A model generated the notes under the pieces. The model was not told the DNA's origin, did no database searches, and was given only the letters and a program-made list of their open reading frames with translations. A stretch of 38,945 nt of DNA from a virus: positions 1 to 38,945 of IMG/VR virus record IMGVR_UViG_3300024518_003327. The stretch is one strand, 5' to 3'. The position numbers and the translations under genes are program-made. Below are positions 6,275 to 13,605 of this stretch, piece by piece. Within the stretch, counting starts at the first letter, position 1. The number at the start of each line of letters is the position of its first letter.

Positions 6275-7052
6275 CTCGCCTCTCCTTCGAAGGTGATGTT
6301 CTCATGATGTTCCGAACAGAGTCCTTCACGGCGCTCGACTTCTCGTTCCCTCTCGCGGCCCCGTTCTTCGGCTGCAGCCAGCCGTCTCGGACACCATTCC
6401 GGATCACTGCCAGCCAGCTCTTCCGCTTGTGGCCTTTCCCCTCCGCCCAGTCGCGGGCCTTGTCGATCGCGTGCGTGATGTTCGGGGGTCCGTGTTCTGG
6501 GTGCTTCAACCACCACCGGTGGAGGCCGTCTTCGATCTCGGTGGTGTCCTTTGGGAACGTGGTCAGACCGCCCTTGGAAGAGACAGATCGCTCCGCGCTC
6601 CGCGGAGCAGGGCTATCTATATTTGGTTCTTTGGTTCCTTGGTTCTTTGGTTCCTTGGGGGTTTCCGGACTCCGCGGAGTACCTCCACCGTCCGCGGAGC
6701 CGTAGCCCTGTTTTTTCGAGAACTTAGGGATCGAGGTCACGATGACGTCGCCGCGACGTTCGAAGGAGTATTCGAGGACGTTGAGCAGACGTTGGACCGA
6801 CGTTGACGCAACGTCGGGCCGACGTTTGCCCGATATCCACGCGATGTCGGCCGGACCTAGGTGAAGCTTCCCGCCTGCTCGACCGGCGAAAGCCTCGGCC
6901 GCGACCATCATCAGCGCGAGGAATTGCCCACGGAATTCGGCGCCGTCAAAGTGGCCGACCGTCTTCCGATGGGTCCTCACAGACAGATGGATTTTCACGT
7001 GAGGGCGTTGCCTCAGACGCTTGTCGTCGCTCGGATAGCGCGGCCTCTTCAC
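6225..7052 (-). CDS. Replication initiator-like protein (lambda O-like)
   Basis: 275 aa from a GTG with a GGGGGAG ribosome binding site. Residues 1-110 form a basic DNA-binding domain with a probable winged helix, ending near FSKKQGYG. A low-complexity linker (PETPKEPKNQGTKEPN) is encoded by an 8-bp DNA repeat. The C-terminal 90 residues (HRWWLKHPEHGPPN, then KGHKRKSWLAVIRNG) look like a replisome-partner domain. The gene contains a phased iteron array and palindromes, exactly as lambda O contains ori. This supports initiator function; identity is by layout and architecture, not by a strict signature. Confidence 0.65.
   Translation of the reverse strand: MKRPRYPSDDKRLRQRPHVKIHLSVRTHRKTVGHFDGAEFRGQFLALMMVAAEAFAGRAGGKLHLGPADIAWISGKRRPDVASTSVQRLLNVLEYSFERRGDVIVTSIPKFSKKQGYGSADGGGTPRSPETPKEPKNQGTKEPNIDSPAPRSAERSVSSKGGLTTFPKDTTEIEDGLHRWWLKHPEHGPPNITHAIDKARDWAEGKGHKRKSWLAVIRNGVRDGWLQPKNGAARGNEKSSAVKDSVRNIMRTSPSKERRDGDGGAGKGLPFDDPG
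6597..6698. other. Three TCCGCGGA palindromes in the initiator gene
   Basis: GCTCCGCGGAGC (6597-6608) and ACTCCGCGGAGT (6669-6680) are perfect 12-bp palindromes. A third copy has the 8-bp core at 6691-6698. They flank the 8-bp tandem repeat in the linker of the initiator gene. Probable protein-binding sites at a replication origin or operator; role is inference. Confidence 0.6.
6623..6658. repeat. 8-bp tandem repeat TTGGTTCY
   Basis: About 4.5 copies of TTGGTTCT/TTGGTTCC alternate without gaps. The period of 8 is not a multiple of 3, so the array is unlikely to reflect a protein repeat. It is the most AT-rich-looking stretch of the initiator gene and could be the unwinding element of an origin. 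Confidence 0.7.
6755..6831. repeat. 11-bp phased iterons (GACGTT), candidate replication origin
   Basis: GACGTT begins at 6755, 6777, 6788, 6799 and 6821, with an inverted copy AACGTC at 6810. All starts are multiples of 11 bases apart; the 6766 slot holds a degenerate copy. One copy per helical turn puts the sites on one face of DNA, as for initiator iterons. It lies in the N-terminal coding region of the initiator gene. Confidence 0.65.
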
Positions 7053-7080
7053 CCCTCTCCCCCCACCGAACTAACTGGCG

Positions 7081-7428
7081 TTACTCCTCGCCGCCTTCCC
7101 CGCCTTCGCCTTCGCCCTCGTTCCAGTTCGTCGGCAGACCGAGCGACAGCTGCTCGTCGTCGTCGATGTGCATGTCGATCTCGAACGGCTCCCGCGGCGT
7201 CCTGACGCGGGCCGAGACCTTGCCGACGAACCGCCCCCGCTTGCCGCCCTTGATCTGCAGGGTCGCGGAGAACGACCCGCTGGCGGTGGCTGTCTGAACT
7301 CCCATGTTCAGCTCCGGGAAGGCGTCGATGAGCTCGCTCTCGATGTGCGCCATCACCTCCTGGACGATCTTCCGCTGGCTCTCCGGCAGACTTTGCCGGA
7401 GCTCTCTCAGGTTTCCTCGTGTGGCCAT
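7081..7428 (-). CDS. Hypothetical protein with acidic tail
   Basis: 115 aa from an ATG internal to a longer frame. The N-terminal helical 40 residues precede a beta-rich core (FSATLQIKGGKRGRFVGKV) and a glycine/glutamate tail (GEGEGGEGGEE). An acidic disordered tail after a basic beta-rich core resembles single-strand binding protein architecture, but no SSB signature can be named. It lies between the XRE regulator and the initiator gene, so a replication or regulatory role is likely, as inference. Confidence 0.5.
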   Translation of the reverse strand: MATRGNLRELRQSLPESQRKIVQEVMAHIESELIDAFPELNMGVQTATASGSFSATLQIKGGKRGRFVGKVSARVRTPREPFEIDMHIDDDEQLSLGLPTNWNEGEGEGGEGGEE

Positions 7429-7495
7429 GCTGTGCAGTCCTCCCATCCGCGGCCGGAATTGGCCGCGAGAATTCAGCCGCGGCGGAGGTGTGCCA

Positions 7496-7711
7496 TCACG
7501 CCGCATCTTTCAGGAAGTCGAGCGCCGTCAGCTCTAGAGCCTTGAGCTGGTCGGCGTAGGTGCGCAGAATCTGCGCAATGGTCGAGCGGCCGAAGGTGTC
7601 GATCCCCTTCTCGACCTGGCAGACCCTGGCGGCGCTGACACCGATTGAATCACCGAAGGCGGCCTGGGAAAGTTGCACATGCTGCCGGAGGCTCAGGACT
7701 GGGTTCGCCAT
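7496..7711 (-). CDS. XRE/Cro-type transcriptional regulator
   Basis: 71 aa. Residues 7-60 form a typical XRE helix-turn-helix: LSLRQHVQLSQAAFGDSIGV, then SAARVCQVEKG as recognition helix, then TIAQILRTYA. It is Cro-sized, with no room for a CI-type oligomerisation domain. ATG at 7711; a GTG at 7720 is possible but no ribosome binding site precedes either, so the mRNA may be leaderless. It is first in the leftward operon and faces the rightward operon, so it probably controls the switch. Confidence 0.85.
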   Translation of the reverse strand: MANPVLSLRQHVQLSQAAFGDSIGVSAARVCQVEKGIDTFGRSTIAQILRTYADQLKALELTALDFLKDAA

Positions 7712-7718
7712 GGCCGGC

Positions 7719-7747
7719 ACCGTAGCCGGGAGACTTTATTGAGTCAA
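7719..7747 (-). promoter_or_regulatory. Leftward early promoter with operator-like dyad
   Basis: Read leftward, TTGACT (7747-7742) and TACGGT (7724-7719) are separated by 17 bases, a good -35 and a weak -10. Transcription would start close to the ATG at 7711, giving little or no leader. The -35 overlaps a TTGAGTCAA dyad (7739-7747), a likely operator. Confidence 0.5.
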
Positions 7748-7762
7748 CCTTAAAGATCCTGC

Positions 7763-7806
7763 TTGCGCGTCCGATAAGTGGTGTTAAGGTCCACTAATCG
7801 AAGGAG
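7763..7806 (+). promoter_or_regulatory. Rightward promoter candidate and ribosome binding site
   Basis: TTGCGC (7763-7768) and TAAGGT (7785-7790) are separated by 16 bases, a moderate promoter. An AGTGG/CCACT inverted repeat spans 7778-7794. AAGGAG at 7801-7806 is a strong ribosome binding site seven bases before the ATG at 7814. Confidence 0.45.
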
Positions 7807-7813
7807 ACCCACC

Positions 7814-8410
7814 ATGGCCTGCTCGACCATCCCCGAGACCCACCGCGCCACCTTCTGCGAACGCTGTAAAGATGACACCTGCCACGCTTGCCCGACCTGC
7901 TCGGTCTGTGGCGAGTTCCTTGTCGAAGGCACCGACCTGGCCCGCGCCTGGGTCGCCATCCTTGAGCCGAAGGGCGGCGTCAACGTCTTCGAGACCCTTC
8001 CACCCGAGGAAGAGTGCGCGACGCCCTGCTCGATTGACTGCCTACGCCAGGCCGCGGCGGAGCAGATGACCCGGTCCGCGGCGCTGTCGATCGTCGCCCA
8101 TGCGGCGCAGCGATACTCGGCGACGCCCCACCGCGACGCTGCGATGATGGGCAGGATCCTTGAGCTGCTCGACTTGTACGCGGTGGCGTATGCCGGCGAG
8201 CTTCAGACCGATCTGCGGATTGACCGCGAGGAAATCATCCGCGACGAGATCGCGAAGCTGGACCGACGCGTCGATTCGCAGCTGGCGACCCTCACAGAGA
8301 CCGACCCCAAGCGTCGCGAGCTTGTCCACGAACTAAAGATGCTTCTAATGGGCCGCCCCAAGTACCGGCCCTGCGCCGAGGTTCGCGAGATCCTCAAGGG
8401 AGAGACGTGA
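7814..8410 (+). CDS. Cys-rich hypothetical protein, first gene of rightward operon
   Basis: 198 aa. The first 30 residues hold CERC, C, CPTC and C, a probable zinc-finger cluster; further Cys pairs follow near residues 68-75. The C-terminal half is helical, with RDEIAKLDRRVDSQLATLT as a likely coiled coil. Strong AAGGAG site chosen over an upstream GTG in the promoter. No family recognised. First position under the rightward promoter suggests early expression. Confidence 0.7.
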   Translation: MACSTIPETHRATFCERCKDDTCHACPTCSVCGEFLVEGTDLARAWVAILEPKGGVNVFETLPPEEECATPCSIDCLRQAAAEQMTRSAALSIVAHAAQRYSATPHRDAAMMGRILELLDLYAVAYAGELQTDLRIDREEIIRDEIAKLDRRVDSQLATLTETDPKRRELVHELKMLLMGRPKYRPCAEVREILKGET

Positions 8411-8734
8411 ATGGACTTTCAAGACCTGCAGAAGCAATACGAGGACACGTTCCTCGAGAAGGGAATCCCGGGCTACATGGTGGGCGGCCTCGCCCGGTAT
8501 GTCGTTTTCGGGATCGGGCCCGGCCACTTTCTGAGCGGCGTCATCGCGAACGACTTCCTGGAGGCTGTGGGGCGCGCAGACTCCACGAACCAAACGAGGC
8601 TGCTCGAGTATGCGCGGGTGATGTGGAACGACGTCCCGGCCGGGTGCAAGGGCAGCTCGGAGCGGCTCGTGGCGTGGATGAAGCAGGGCGGCCTGGCTGG
8701 ACAGATGGCCGAAGAGATGAAGGAAGAGGCGTGA
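8411..8734 (+). CDS. Small conserved phage protein (GxxxGxFLxxVxxND type)
   Basis: 107 aa. The motif GIGPGHFLSGVIANDFLEAVGRAD at about 34-57 is a hallmark of a widespread group of small phage proteins of unknown function, often found in early operons. The remainder is helical with EYARVMWND. The ATG directly follows the previous stop and its TGA overlaps the next ATG. Only the family resemblance is supported; function is unknown. Confidence 0.7.
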   Translation: MDFQDLQKQYEDTFLEKGIPGYMVGGLARYVVFGIGPGHFLSGVIANDFLEAVGRADSTNQTRLLEYARVMWNDVPAGCKGSSERLVAWMKQGGLAGQMAEEMKEEA

Positions 8735-8997
8735 TGGACGGCTTCAGCTTCAAGCATGACGACCGCTGCACAAAAATCGACATCCACCTGTCAGGTCGAG
8801 ATGGCGGGACCGTGGAGGCGTACCTGCTTAATACGAGCCGCACGTTGATCTCGATCAACACTGATCGCGACGAGTTCAAGCACGGGGTGTATCGAATGGT
8901 CTCCGTCTCAACCTACCTCAGCATCGAGCAGGCGGCAGAGCTTCACCGCAAGCTTGGCGAGGCACTCGCGCAGGCCAAGAAGCAGGAGGTGGCGTGA
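8734..8997 (+). CDS. Hypothetical protein
   Basis: 87 aa. Beta-strand-rich start (KIDIHLSGRDGGTVEAYLL), a central strand-turn region, then a C-terminal helix (SIEQAAELHRKLGEALAQAKK). The ATG overlaps the previous stop. No family recognised. Confidence 0.6.
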   Translation: MDGFSFKHDDRCTKIDIHLSGRDGGTVEAYLLNTSRTLISINTDRDEFKHGVYRMVSVSTYLSIEQAAELHRKLGEALAQAKKQEVA

Positions 8998-9371
8998 TGG
9001 CTGAGCACACACCGGGGCCGTGGAGTATCTGTTCTGCAAACGACAGCCGTTGCAGTTGTAGGTTGATTGCCGCCGATGGTGTGGGCTGCTTTGTTGCCCA
9101 GGCGCTTATGGCAAGCGATGAGGACCAGACTGGCGGCGAGGGGGTGGCAGATTTCGATGTTGCCATCGCCAACGCCCGTCTCATCGCCGCGGCGCCATGG
9201 TTGCTGGAGGCGCTGAACTCACTTGCGAACGAAGCTGCTGGGTTTCTGGAGATGGGCCTGGCTTCGGAGCAACCGCTCCCGGGTTCAGTTGGACACACTA
9301 ATGTTGCGGTGATGCGCAATCGAATAGAGTATGCCCGCGCCGCCATCGCCAAGGCCCGGGGCGAGTCATGA
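8997..9371 (+). CDS. HTPGPW-type phage protein, copy 1
   Basis: 124 aa. Starts MAEHTPGPW, a motif of many small temperate-phage and prophage proteins of unknown function, with the conserved LIAAAPWLLEAL core. It ends IAKARGES. The following gene has the same opening, core and ending, so these are tandem paralogs. The ATG overlaps the preceding stop. Confidence 0.75.
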   Translation: MAEHTPGPWSICSANDSRCSCRLIAADGVGCFVAQALMASDEDQTGGEGVADFDVAIANARLIAAAPWLLEALNSLANEAAGFLEMGLASEQPLPGSVGHTNVAVMRNRIEYARAAIAKARGES

Positions 9372-9667
9372 CCAAGCACACACCGGGACCGTGGCGATGC
9401 GAGGTGGAAAAGTGGGAGGAGGTCTGGAGTGTGCGCGAGGACGTGGCGAACTACGGCTTCGTTGCGGTGCTCAAGGGAGGTGGCCACTGGGTAGACAAAG
9501 TCCAACTCGAAGCCAACGCCCACCTCATCGCCGCGGCTCCGGAGTTGCTGGAGGCGCTCGAACGCACCCACGAAGTCCTCCTAGCCGCGTCGCATAACGT
9601 CTACGAGAGCAGCCAACTCTACCTCGACGCCACTGCCGCCCTCGCCAAGGCCCGAGGTGAGTCATGA
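9368..9667 (+). CDS. HTPGPW-type phage protein, copy 2
   Basis: 99 aa. Starts MTKHTPGPW and shares AHLIAAAPELLEALE and a KARGES ending with the gene before it. The DNA around the LIAAAP and C-terminal segments is also similar, showing a fairly recent tandem duplication. The start overlaps the previous stop. Function unknown. Confidence 0.75.
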   Translation: MTKHTPGPWRCEVEKWEEVWSVREDVANYGFVAVLKGGGHWVDKVQLEANAHLIAAAPELLEALERTHEVLLAASHNVYESSQLYLDATAALAKARGES

Positions 9668-9996
9668 GAACCTGCGGCGAGTGCTTCCACTTCGGTCTAC
9701 TCGGGTCCGAGTGCTTCCGGTATCCGCCGCCCCACTACCGGAACGGCCAGACCGTGGACGTTGCGTCAGTCGGTCCGGACCGCCGCGAGTGCGGCGAATT
9801 CAAGCCAGCCGACGAGGCGCCGGACCGACCGCGCGAACTGCTGCTGATGGCCTACGCGCTCGAGGTGTTGGACCGGCTGGGGAACATGGAGGCGTTCCAA
9901 ATGGCTCGTATGATTGACCGGACCGGCGACACTGAGCTGCTGGCCCGGATCGACTTCGCCCGCGCCGCCGCCATCAGAATCAGGGGGCCGGGATGA
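9664..9996 (+). CDS. Zinc-ribbon-like hypothetical protein
   Basis: 110 aa. MRTCGECFHF gives CxxC, and further Cys residues follow at about 18 and 44, compatible with one zinc site. The C-terminal half is helical (LLLMAYALEVLDRLGN). It overlaps both neighbours. No function recognised. Confidence 0.65.
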   Translation: MRTCGECFHFGLLGSECFRYPPPHYRNGQTVDVASVGPDRRECGEFKPADEAPDRPRELLLMAYALEVLDRLGNMEAFQMARMIDRTGDTELLARIDFARAAAIRIRGPG

Positions 9997-10175
9997 GCAC
10001 GCTAACCGACTGCGCTCTCTTTGTGGCGTCTGTGGTGGGAGTCATGATGTTGATCGGCTGCCTGATGGTGCTGGGCAGCATCGAGAGCCACGTGGCGAAC
10101 ATCGAAGAGACACTAGAACGGGTCGAGATCCGCCTGGAGTGCGGCGTCCCGACCGAGAGGGAGAGACATGATTAA
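9993..10175 (+). CDS. Small membrane protein
   Basis: 60 aa. One long hydrophobic segment (FVASVVGVMMLIGCLMVLG) near residues 10-28, then an amphipathic helix (SHVANIEETLERVEIRLE) likely to be a coiled coil. Probably an inner-membrane protein. The ATG overlaps the previous stop, and its end overlaps another small membrane gene. Function unknown. Confidence 0.65.
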   Translation: MSTLTDCALFVASVVGVMMLIGCLMVLGSIESHVANIEETLERVEIRLECGVPTERERHD

Positions 10176-10296
10176 GAAATATCGCCGGCAGTGGTGGCAC
10201 GCCTCGCGCGCCAGCCGGAACTTCGACCGCGCGTTCTACCTGGCCGTGATCGTCTGCGCCGGGTTGCTGGGAGTCTACGCGGCGCACCAGTTCTAG
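10168..10296 (+). CDS. Very small membrane protein
   Basis: 42 aa. A positive, Trp-containing N-terminus (KKYRRQWWHASRASR) precedes one membrane segment (FYLAVIVCAGLLGVYAA). A GAGGGAGAG ribosome binding site precedes the ATG, which overlaps the previous gene. Paired with the 60 aa membrane protein it could form an exclusion or lysis-timing module; this is inference. Confidence 0.6.
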   Translation: MIKKYRRQWWHASRASRNFDRAFYLAVIVCAGLLGVYAAHQF

Positions 10297-10376
10297 CTGC
10301 CAAAACGATTGACACCATGGCAGCGAGGCTCGGCGCATTACCGGGGATGGGGTGCGTCGGGCCTCAAGGGAGCCAG

Positions 10377-11276
10377 ATGGCAGACCAGACTGAAGAGCTA
10401 GAGACCGGCCGATACGAGTCGGTCCCGGAAATGGCCTACCACGGCTGGGACGCGATGAGCAACGGACGGCTGACGACCATTCGCCAGTCCCGCGCCCACT
10501 GCCAGTGGAGCATGGGTCACCCGAGCAGCGACACGCCGTCGACGGCGTTCGGCACGGCTGCGCACTGCGTCGTCCTCGAGCCCGAGCGGTGGGACCTGGT
10601 CTACTGCCTTGAGCCCCAATGGGTGGAGGGCATCCAGAACTCCAAAGGCAAACCAATCACCCGCCAGGGATGGCGGAACAGCACCCTGTTCAAGGATCGG
10701 AAGGCTGATCTGGTCGATCACGGCCGCGAGCCACTTTCCCAGGCCGACCTCGACGCCTGTCGGACCATCCGAGACCACCTGTATGAGCGGCCGTCGAAGG
10801 CACGCGACATCATGCTGGCGAAGACCGCGACGGAGGTCAGCTACCTCGCGACCGATCCCGACGTCGGCGTCCTGGCCAAGGTCCGTCCGGACATCGAGGT
10901 CCCGAGCGCGGACATGGTGGTCGACTTCAAGACCAGTAAAAACGCGGCCCGCGATGAGTTCGAGCGGAGCATCTACAAGTTCGGCTACCACCGGACGTCA
11001 CCGTTCTATCGCGACGTGATGAGCGCGGAGGGATCGCACCAGTGGAAGCACTACCTCTTCCTGGTGGTCGAGAACGTCCCGCCCTTCGAGGTCGCGATCT
11101 ACGACCTCCACCCGGACGCGGTGGACCTGGGACGGTTCGAGCTGGAAGGGTTAAAGCTGAAGTATGCACACTGCATCGAGTCGGGCGAATGGCCCGGCTA
11201 CCCGGACGAGATCCGGACGGTCGACGTCCCGCGCTGGGTCTACCGGGAATGGGAGGGAGTCACAATTGAGCAATGA
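10377..11276 (+). CDS. RecE-like PD-(D/E)XK exonuclease
   Basis: 299 aa. Matches the RecE/exonuclease VIII-type PD-(D/E)XK fold: FGTAAHCVVLEPE (His63), a TEVSY strand (Glu153), RPDIEV (Asp172), VVDFKTSK (Asp183, Lys185) and Tyr residues near 204-211. It would resect DNA ends 5' to 3' for the annealing protein made by the next gene. The ATG at 10377 has GGGAG close upstream; 10317 is a weaker alternative. It overlaps the next gene's TTG start. Pair order matches many phage recombination modules. Confidence 0.82.
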   Translation: MADQTEELETGRYESVPEMAYHGWDAMSNGRLTTIRQSRAHCQWSMGHPSSDTPSTAFGTAAHCVVLEPERWDLVYCLEPQWVEGIQNSKGKPITRQGWRNSTLFKDRKADLVDHGREPLSQADLDACRTIRDHLYERPSKARDIMLAKTATEVSYLATDPDVGVLAKVRPDIEVPSADMVVDFKTSKNAARDEFERSIYKFGYHRTSPFYRDVMSAEGSHQWKHYLFLVVENVPPFEVAIYDLHPDAVDLGRFELEGLKLKYAHCIESGEWPGYPDEIRTVDVPRWVYREWEGVTIEQ

Positions 11277-11925
11277 GATCACTGTCAGGACTTCGGAATT
11301 CGAGCAGGCCCAGAGGGAGGCGAAGGCGATCTCCTCGAGCGAGCTCGTCCCGAAGGCGTTCCAGAACAACATCCCGAACACGCTGATCGCCATGGAGATG
11401 GCACAGCGGACCAGCTTCGGCGTGATGACCATCATGCAGAACATCCACGTGATCCACGGACGGCCCGGGTTCAGCTCTCAGTTCCTCATCGCGTGCGTGA
11501 ATCACTCGCGACGGTTCTCGCCTATGCGGTTCAATATGACCGGCGAGAAGGGCACCGACGGGCGGACCTGCGTCGCCTACGCGACCGACCTCGAGACCGG
11601 CGAGATCGTGGAAGGTCCCGAGGTCTCCATCGGCATGGCGAAGGCTGACGGCTGGTGGAGTCGGAAGGACAGCAAGTGGCCGAGGATGCCGGACCTGATG
11701 CTGCACTACCGCGCCGGCACGTTCTTTGCTCGGCTGTACGCGCCCGAGATCCTGATGGGGATGCGGACGACTGACGAGATCCACGACATCGCGGCGTCAG
11801 ACTCTCGCGCGCAGGTCTCGGTCGATTCCGCGACTTCCGCCCTCGCTGCTGCGACTCCCGAGACGGATCCCGAGACCGGACAAGTGATCCCCGACCACGT
11901 AGGGAAGGAGGAGAGCAGCCAGTGA
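11266..11925 (+). CDS. RecT-like single-strand annealing protein
   Basis: 219 aa from TTG at 11266 with GGGAG upstream. Shares the conserved course of a phage recombinase group: NIPNTLIAMEMAQRTSFGVM, then HGRPGFSSQFLIACVN, RFSPMRF, VSIGMAKADGWW, KWPRMPDLMLHYRAGTFF and RLYAPEILMGM. It is not the classic Bet or ERF sequence. Placement directly after the exonuclease gene, overlapping it, strongly suggests annealing function, as in lambda and Rac modules. RecT superfamily assignment is inference. Confidence 0.68.
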   Translation: MSNEITVRTSEFEQAQREAKAISSSELVPKAFQNNIPNTLIAMEMAQRTSFGVMTIMQNIHVIHGRPGFSSQFLIACVNHSRRFSPMRFNMTGEKGTDGRTCVAYATDLETGEIVEGPEVSIGMAKADGWWSRKDSKWPRMPDLMLHYRAGTFFARLYAPEILMGMRTTDEIHDIAASDSRAQVSVDSATSALAAATPETDPETGQVIPDHVGKEESSQ

Positions 11926-12266
11926 GCACCCAGGCCGAGATCGCCCAGAAGAGGCTCGAGATCGAGCACGCACGATTCAACATCACCCAGAACCGCGAGA
12001 CCCGGGAGTTCCTGCGGCGGATCCAGGCGAAGGCCGACGAGCTCAATACCTGCATCCGGAACCGCGAGAGCGCCCAGAAGCTGGACAAGGAAGAACTTGA
12101 GCAGATGCTGAAGGGCCTCCACGACGGCGCGAACGCGGTCGCGGCTCTCGTCGACCCGGATCTCGAGGCGCTCCAGGCTGAGCTGGTGACGCTGCGCCAG
12201 CGGCTGGTCACGGAATGCAACGAGGCCGAGGGGGACTGCGAGCAGCAGGTGCCCGGCGATGACTGA
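11922..12266 (+). CDS. Helical hypothetical protein
   Basis: 114 aa from a GTG that overlaps the previous stop (GTGA). Charged helices throughout, including KADELNTCIRNRESAQKLDKEEL and LQAELVTLRQRLV, so a coiled coil is likely. Adjacent to recombination genes, so a cofactor is possible but unproven. Confidence 0.6.
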   Translation: MSTQAEIAQKRLEIEHARFNITQNRETREFLRRIQAKADELNTCIRNRESAQKLDKEELEQMLKGLHDGANAVAALVDPDLEALQAELVTLRQRLVTECNEAEGDCEQQVPGDD

Positions 12267-12591
12267 CCCCGACTACTACGGCGGCTGTGGCGCCTTTAGC
12301 TACGCGACAGACGCGAACCTGGCGTTGCTCGTGCCTGGGATCACCGACCGCGTCGATCCGGAACGCTGCGACCTGCACGTCTCGATCGACTCGGTCGTGG
12401 CGCCTAGGGTCGACGGCCAGACGCGCATCGTCCTGCACGGCTGCCCCGTGCCTGGCGACCCGGTCCTAATGCGCTGGAACGTGTGGCACTACTGCGCAGG
12501 CTTCGAGGACGAGGTCGCGGTGATGGGGTGCTTCTCCAGCTCCTGGGTCCTGACCTGGTGGTGCGTCGCGCTGGCTGGAGGTGGGGGATGA
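12259..12591 (+). CDS. Hypothetical protein, Trp-rich C-terminus
   Basis: 110 aa. Beta-rich, with a C-terminal stretch (SSWVLTWWCVALAG) that is hydrophobic and may be a membrane segment or a buried strand. Several Cys residues. Overlaps both neighbours. No family recognised. Confidence 0.55.
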   Translation: MTDPDYYGGCGAFSYATDANLALLVPGITDRVDPERCDLHVSIDSVVAPRVDGQTRIVLHGCPVPGDPVLMRWNVWHYCAGFEDEVAVMGCFSSSWVLTWWCVALAGGGG

Positions 12592-12977
12592 TCGGCGAGA
12601 CGTTTCTGTGCGACGTCGGTCAGGGGGTGATCGTTGGGGAGGCGAAGGTCCACCACGAGGCGGCCGAGTATCTCTATCTGCTCGGCTGTGGGCAGCTCAA
12701 CTCGGAGTGGGAGCGGTGGGACGGCGTCGACTGGGTTTCGTGTGACAGGTATCTGTGCTTCCACGAGATGGCGGACCGCGAGGCGGCGCAGCGTTGGGTC
12801 GACGACATGCTGAGCCCCGATGTCGTGGCCCATGGATGCTACCGCTACAGCCCTGGGATCGTCTGGCCTAACGCGCTGCCCTGGGTCGGCTGGGTTGCCA
12901 GCTCGACGATGGCCTGTGGCGATGGGCCGCTGCCTATCGCCACACCTGGCCGCGTCGTCGTAGGGGCTGGCCGATGA
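12588..12977 (+). CDS. Hypothetical protein
   Basis: 129 aa, beginning at an ATG overlapping the previous stop. Contains several Cys and Trp residues; EAAQRWVDDML is a helix, and the C-terminal third is Gly/Pro rich. No function recognised. Confidence 0.55.
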   Translation: MIGETFLCDVGQGVIVGEAKVHHEAAEYLYLLGCGQLNSEWERWDGVDWVSCDRYLCFHEMADREAAQRWVDDMLSPDVVAHGCYRYSPGIVWPNALPWVGWVASSTMACGDGPLPIATPGRVVVGAGR

Positions 12978-13294
12978 CCCACACGAAACAGGTCTACGTC
13001 TACAAGACGGCCGGCGCCACGATCGCGCTCAACGCGGCGAAGGAGGCCTACGGCGTCGACCCGACGAAGATCGGCCTCGACCACCTGTGCTGGTCAATCA
13101 TCCACGAGCCGGACGACTACGAGACGGCCTGTGGAGTCGAGCCTGGGAGCCTCGTCGTGGAGGCCCTGGACGGGAAAGGGTACGCGCCCGATGTGCACTG
13201 GATGGAGCCGTCGAATTGCCTGACGACCTACCTGGACGAGGTCGACCCGACCCACCGGTTCTACGCGTACCGCCCACTGAACGGAGGTCTGTGA
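12974..13294 (+). CDS. Hypothetical protein
   Basis: 106 aa. Mixed alpha/beta, with YVYKTAGATIALNAAKEAY at the N-terminus and a PTHRFYAYRP motif at the C-terminus. The ATG overlaps the previous stop, and its own TGA overlaps the next ATG. Function unknown. Confidence 0.55.
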   Translation: MTHTKQVYVYKTAGATIALNAAKEAYGVDPTKIGLDHLCWSIIHEPDDYETACGVEPGSLVVEALDGKGYAPDVHWMEPSNCLTTYLDEVDPTHRFYAYRPLNGGL

Positions 13295-13605
13295 TGGCAC
13301 CCGAATCCGATCAGATGTTCGAGGAGCTCGGCCTCAGCCTGAGCGATGCGGCCGACCTGCTGGAGCGTATCGCCGACCTGGCTGTGATCTACACCGCGAA
13401 CGAACAGGGCGACGTGGGGAGGTCGGCGCTGCTGTGTGCGAAGGGTCTGCTCAGGGAGGCCCTCCCGGACGTGGGCGAGCCGACTCTCTGCCTGATCTGG
13501 GGGAGTGCCGCTCTAACGGTCCGCATCGTCCGACAGAGGCTGAAGGCGCATCTGGCCGCCACCCAGGAGCTGGCAGGCCCGCCGGCGAAGGAGACGGTCC
13601 ATTGA
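13294..13605 (+). CDS. Helical hypothetical protein
   Basis: 103 aa, mainly helical (SLSDAADLLERIADLAVIYTA and LTVRIVRQRLKAHLAATQEL). Starts with ATG overlapping the upstream stop. No family recognised. Confidence 0.5.
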   Translation: MAPESDQMFEELGLSLSDAADLLERIADLAVIYTANEQGDVGRSALLCAKGLLREALPDVGEPTLCLIWGSAALTVRIVRQRLKAHLAATQELAGPPAKETVH

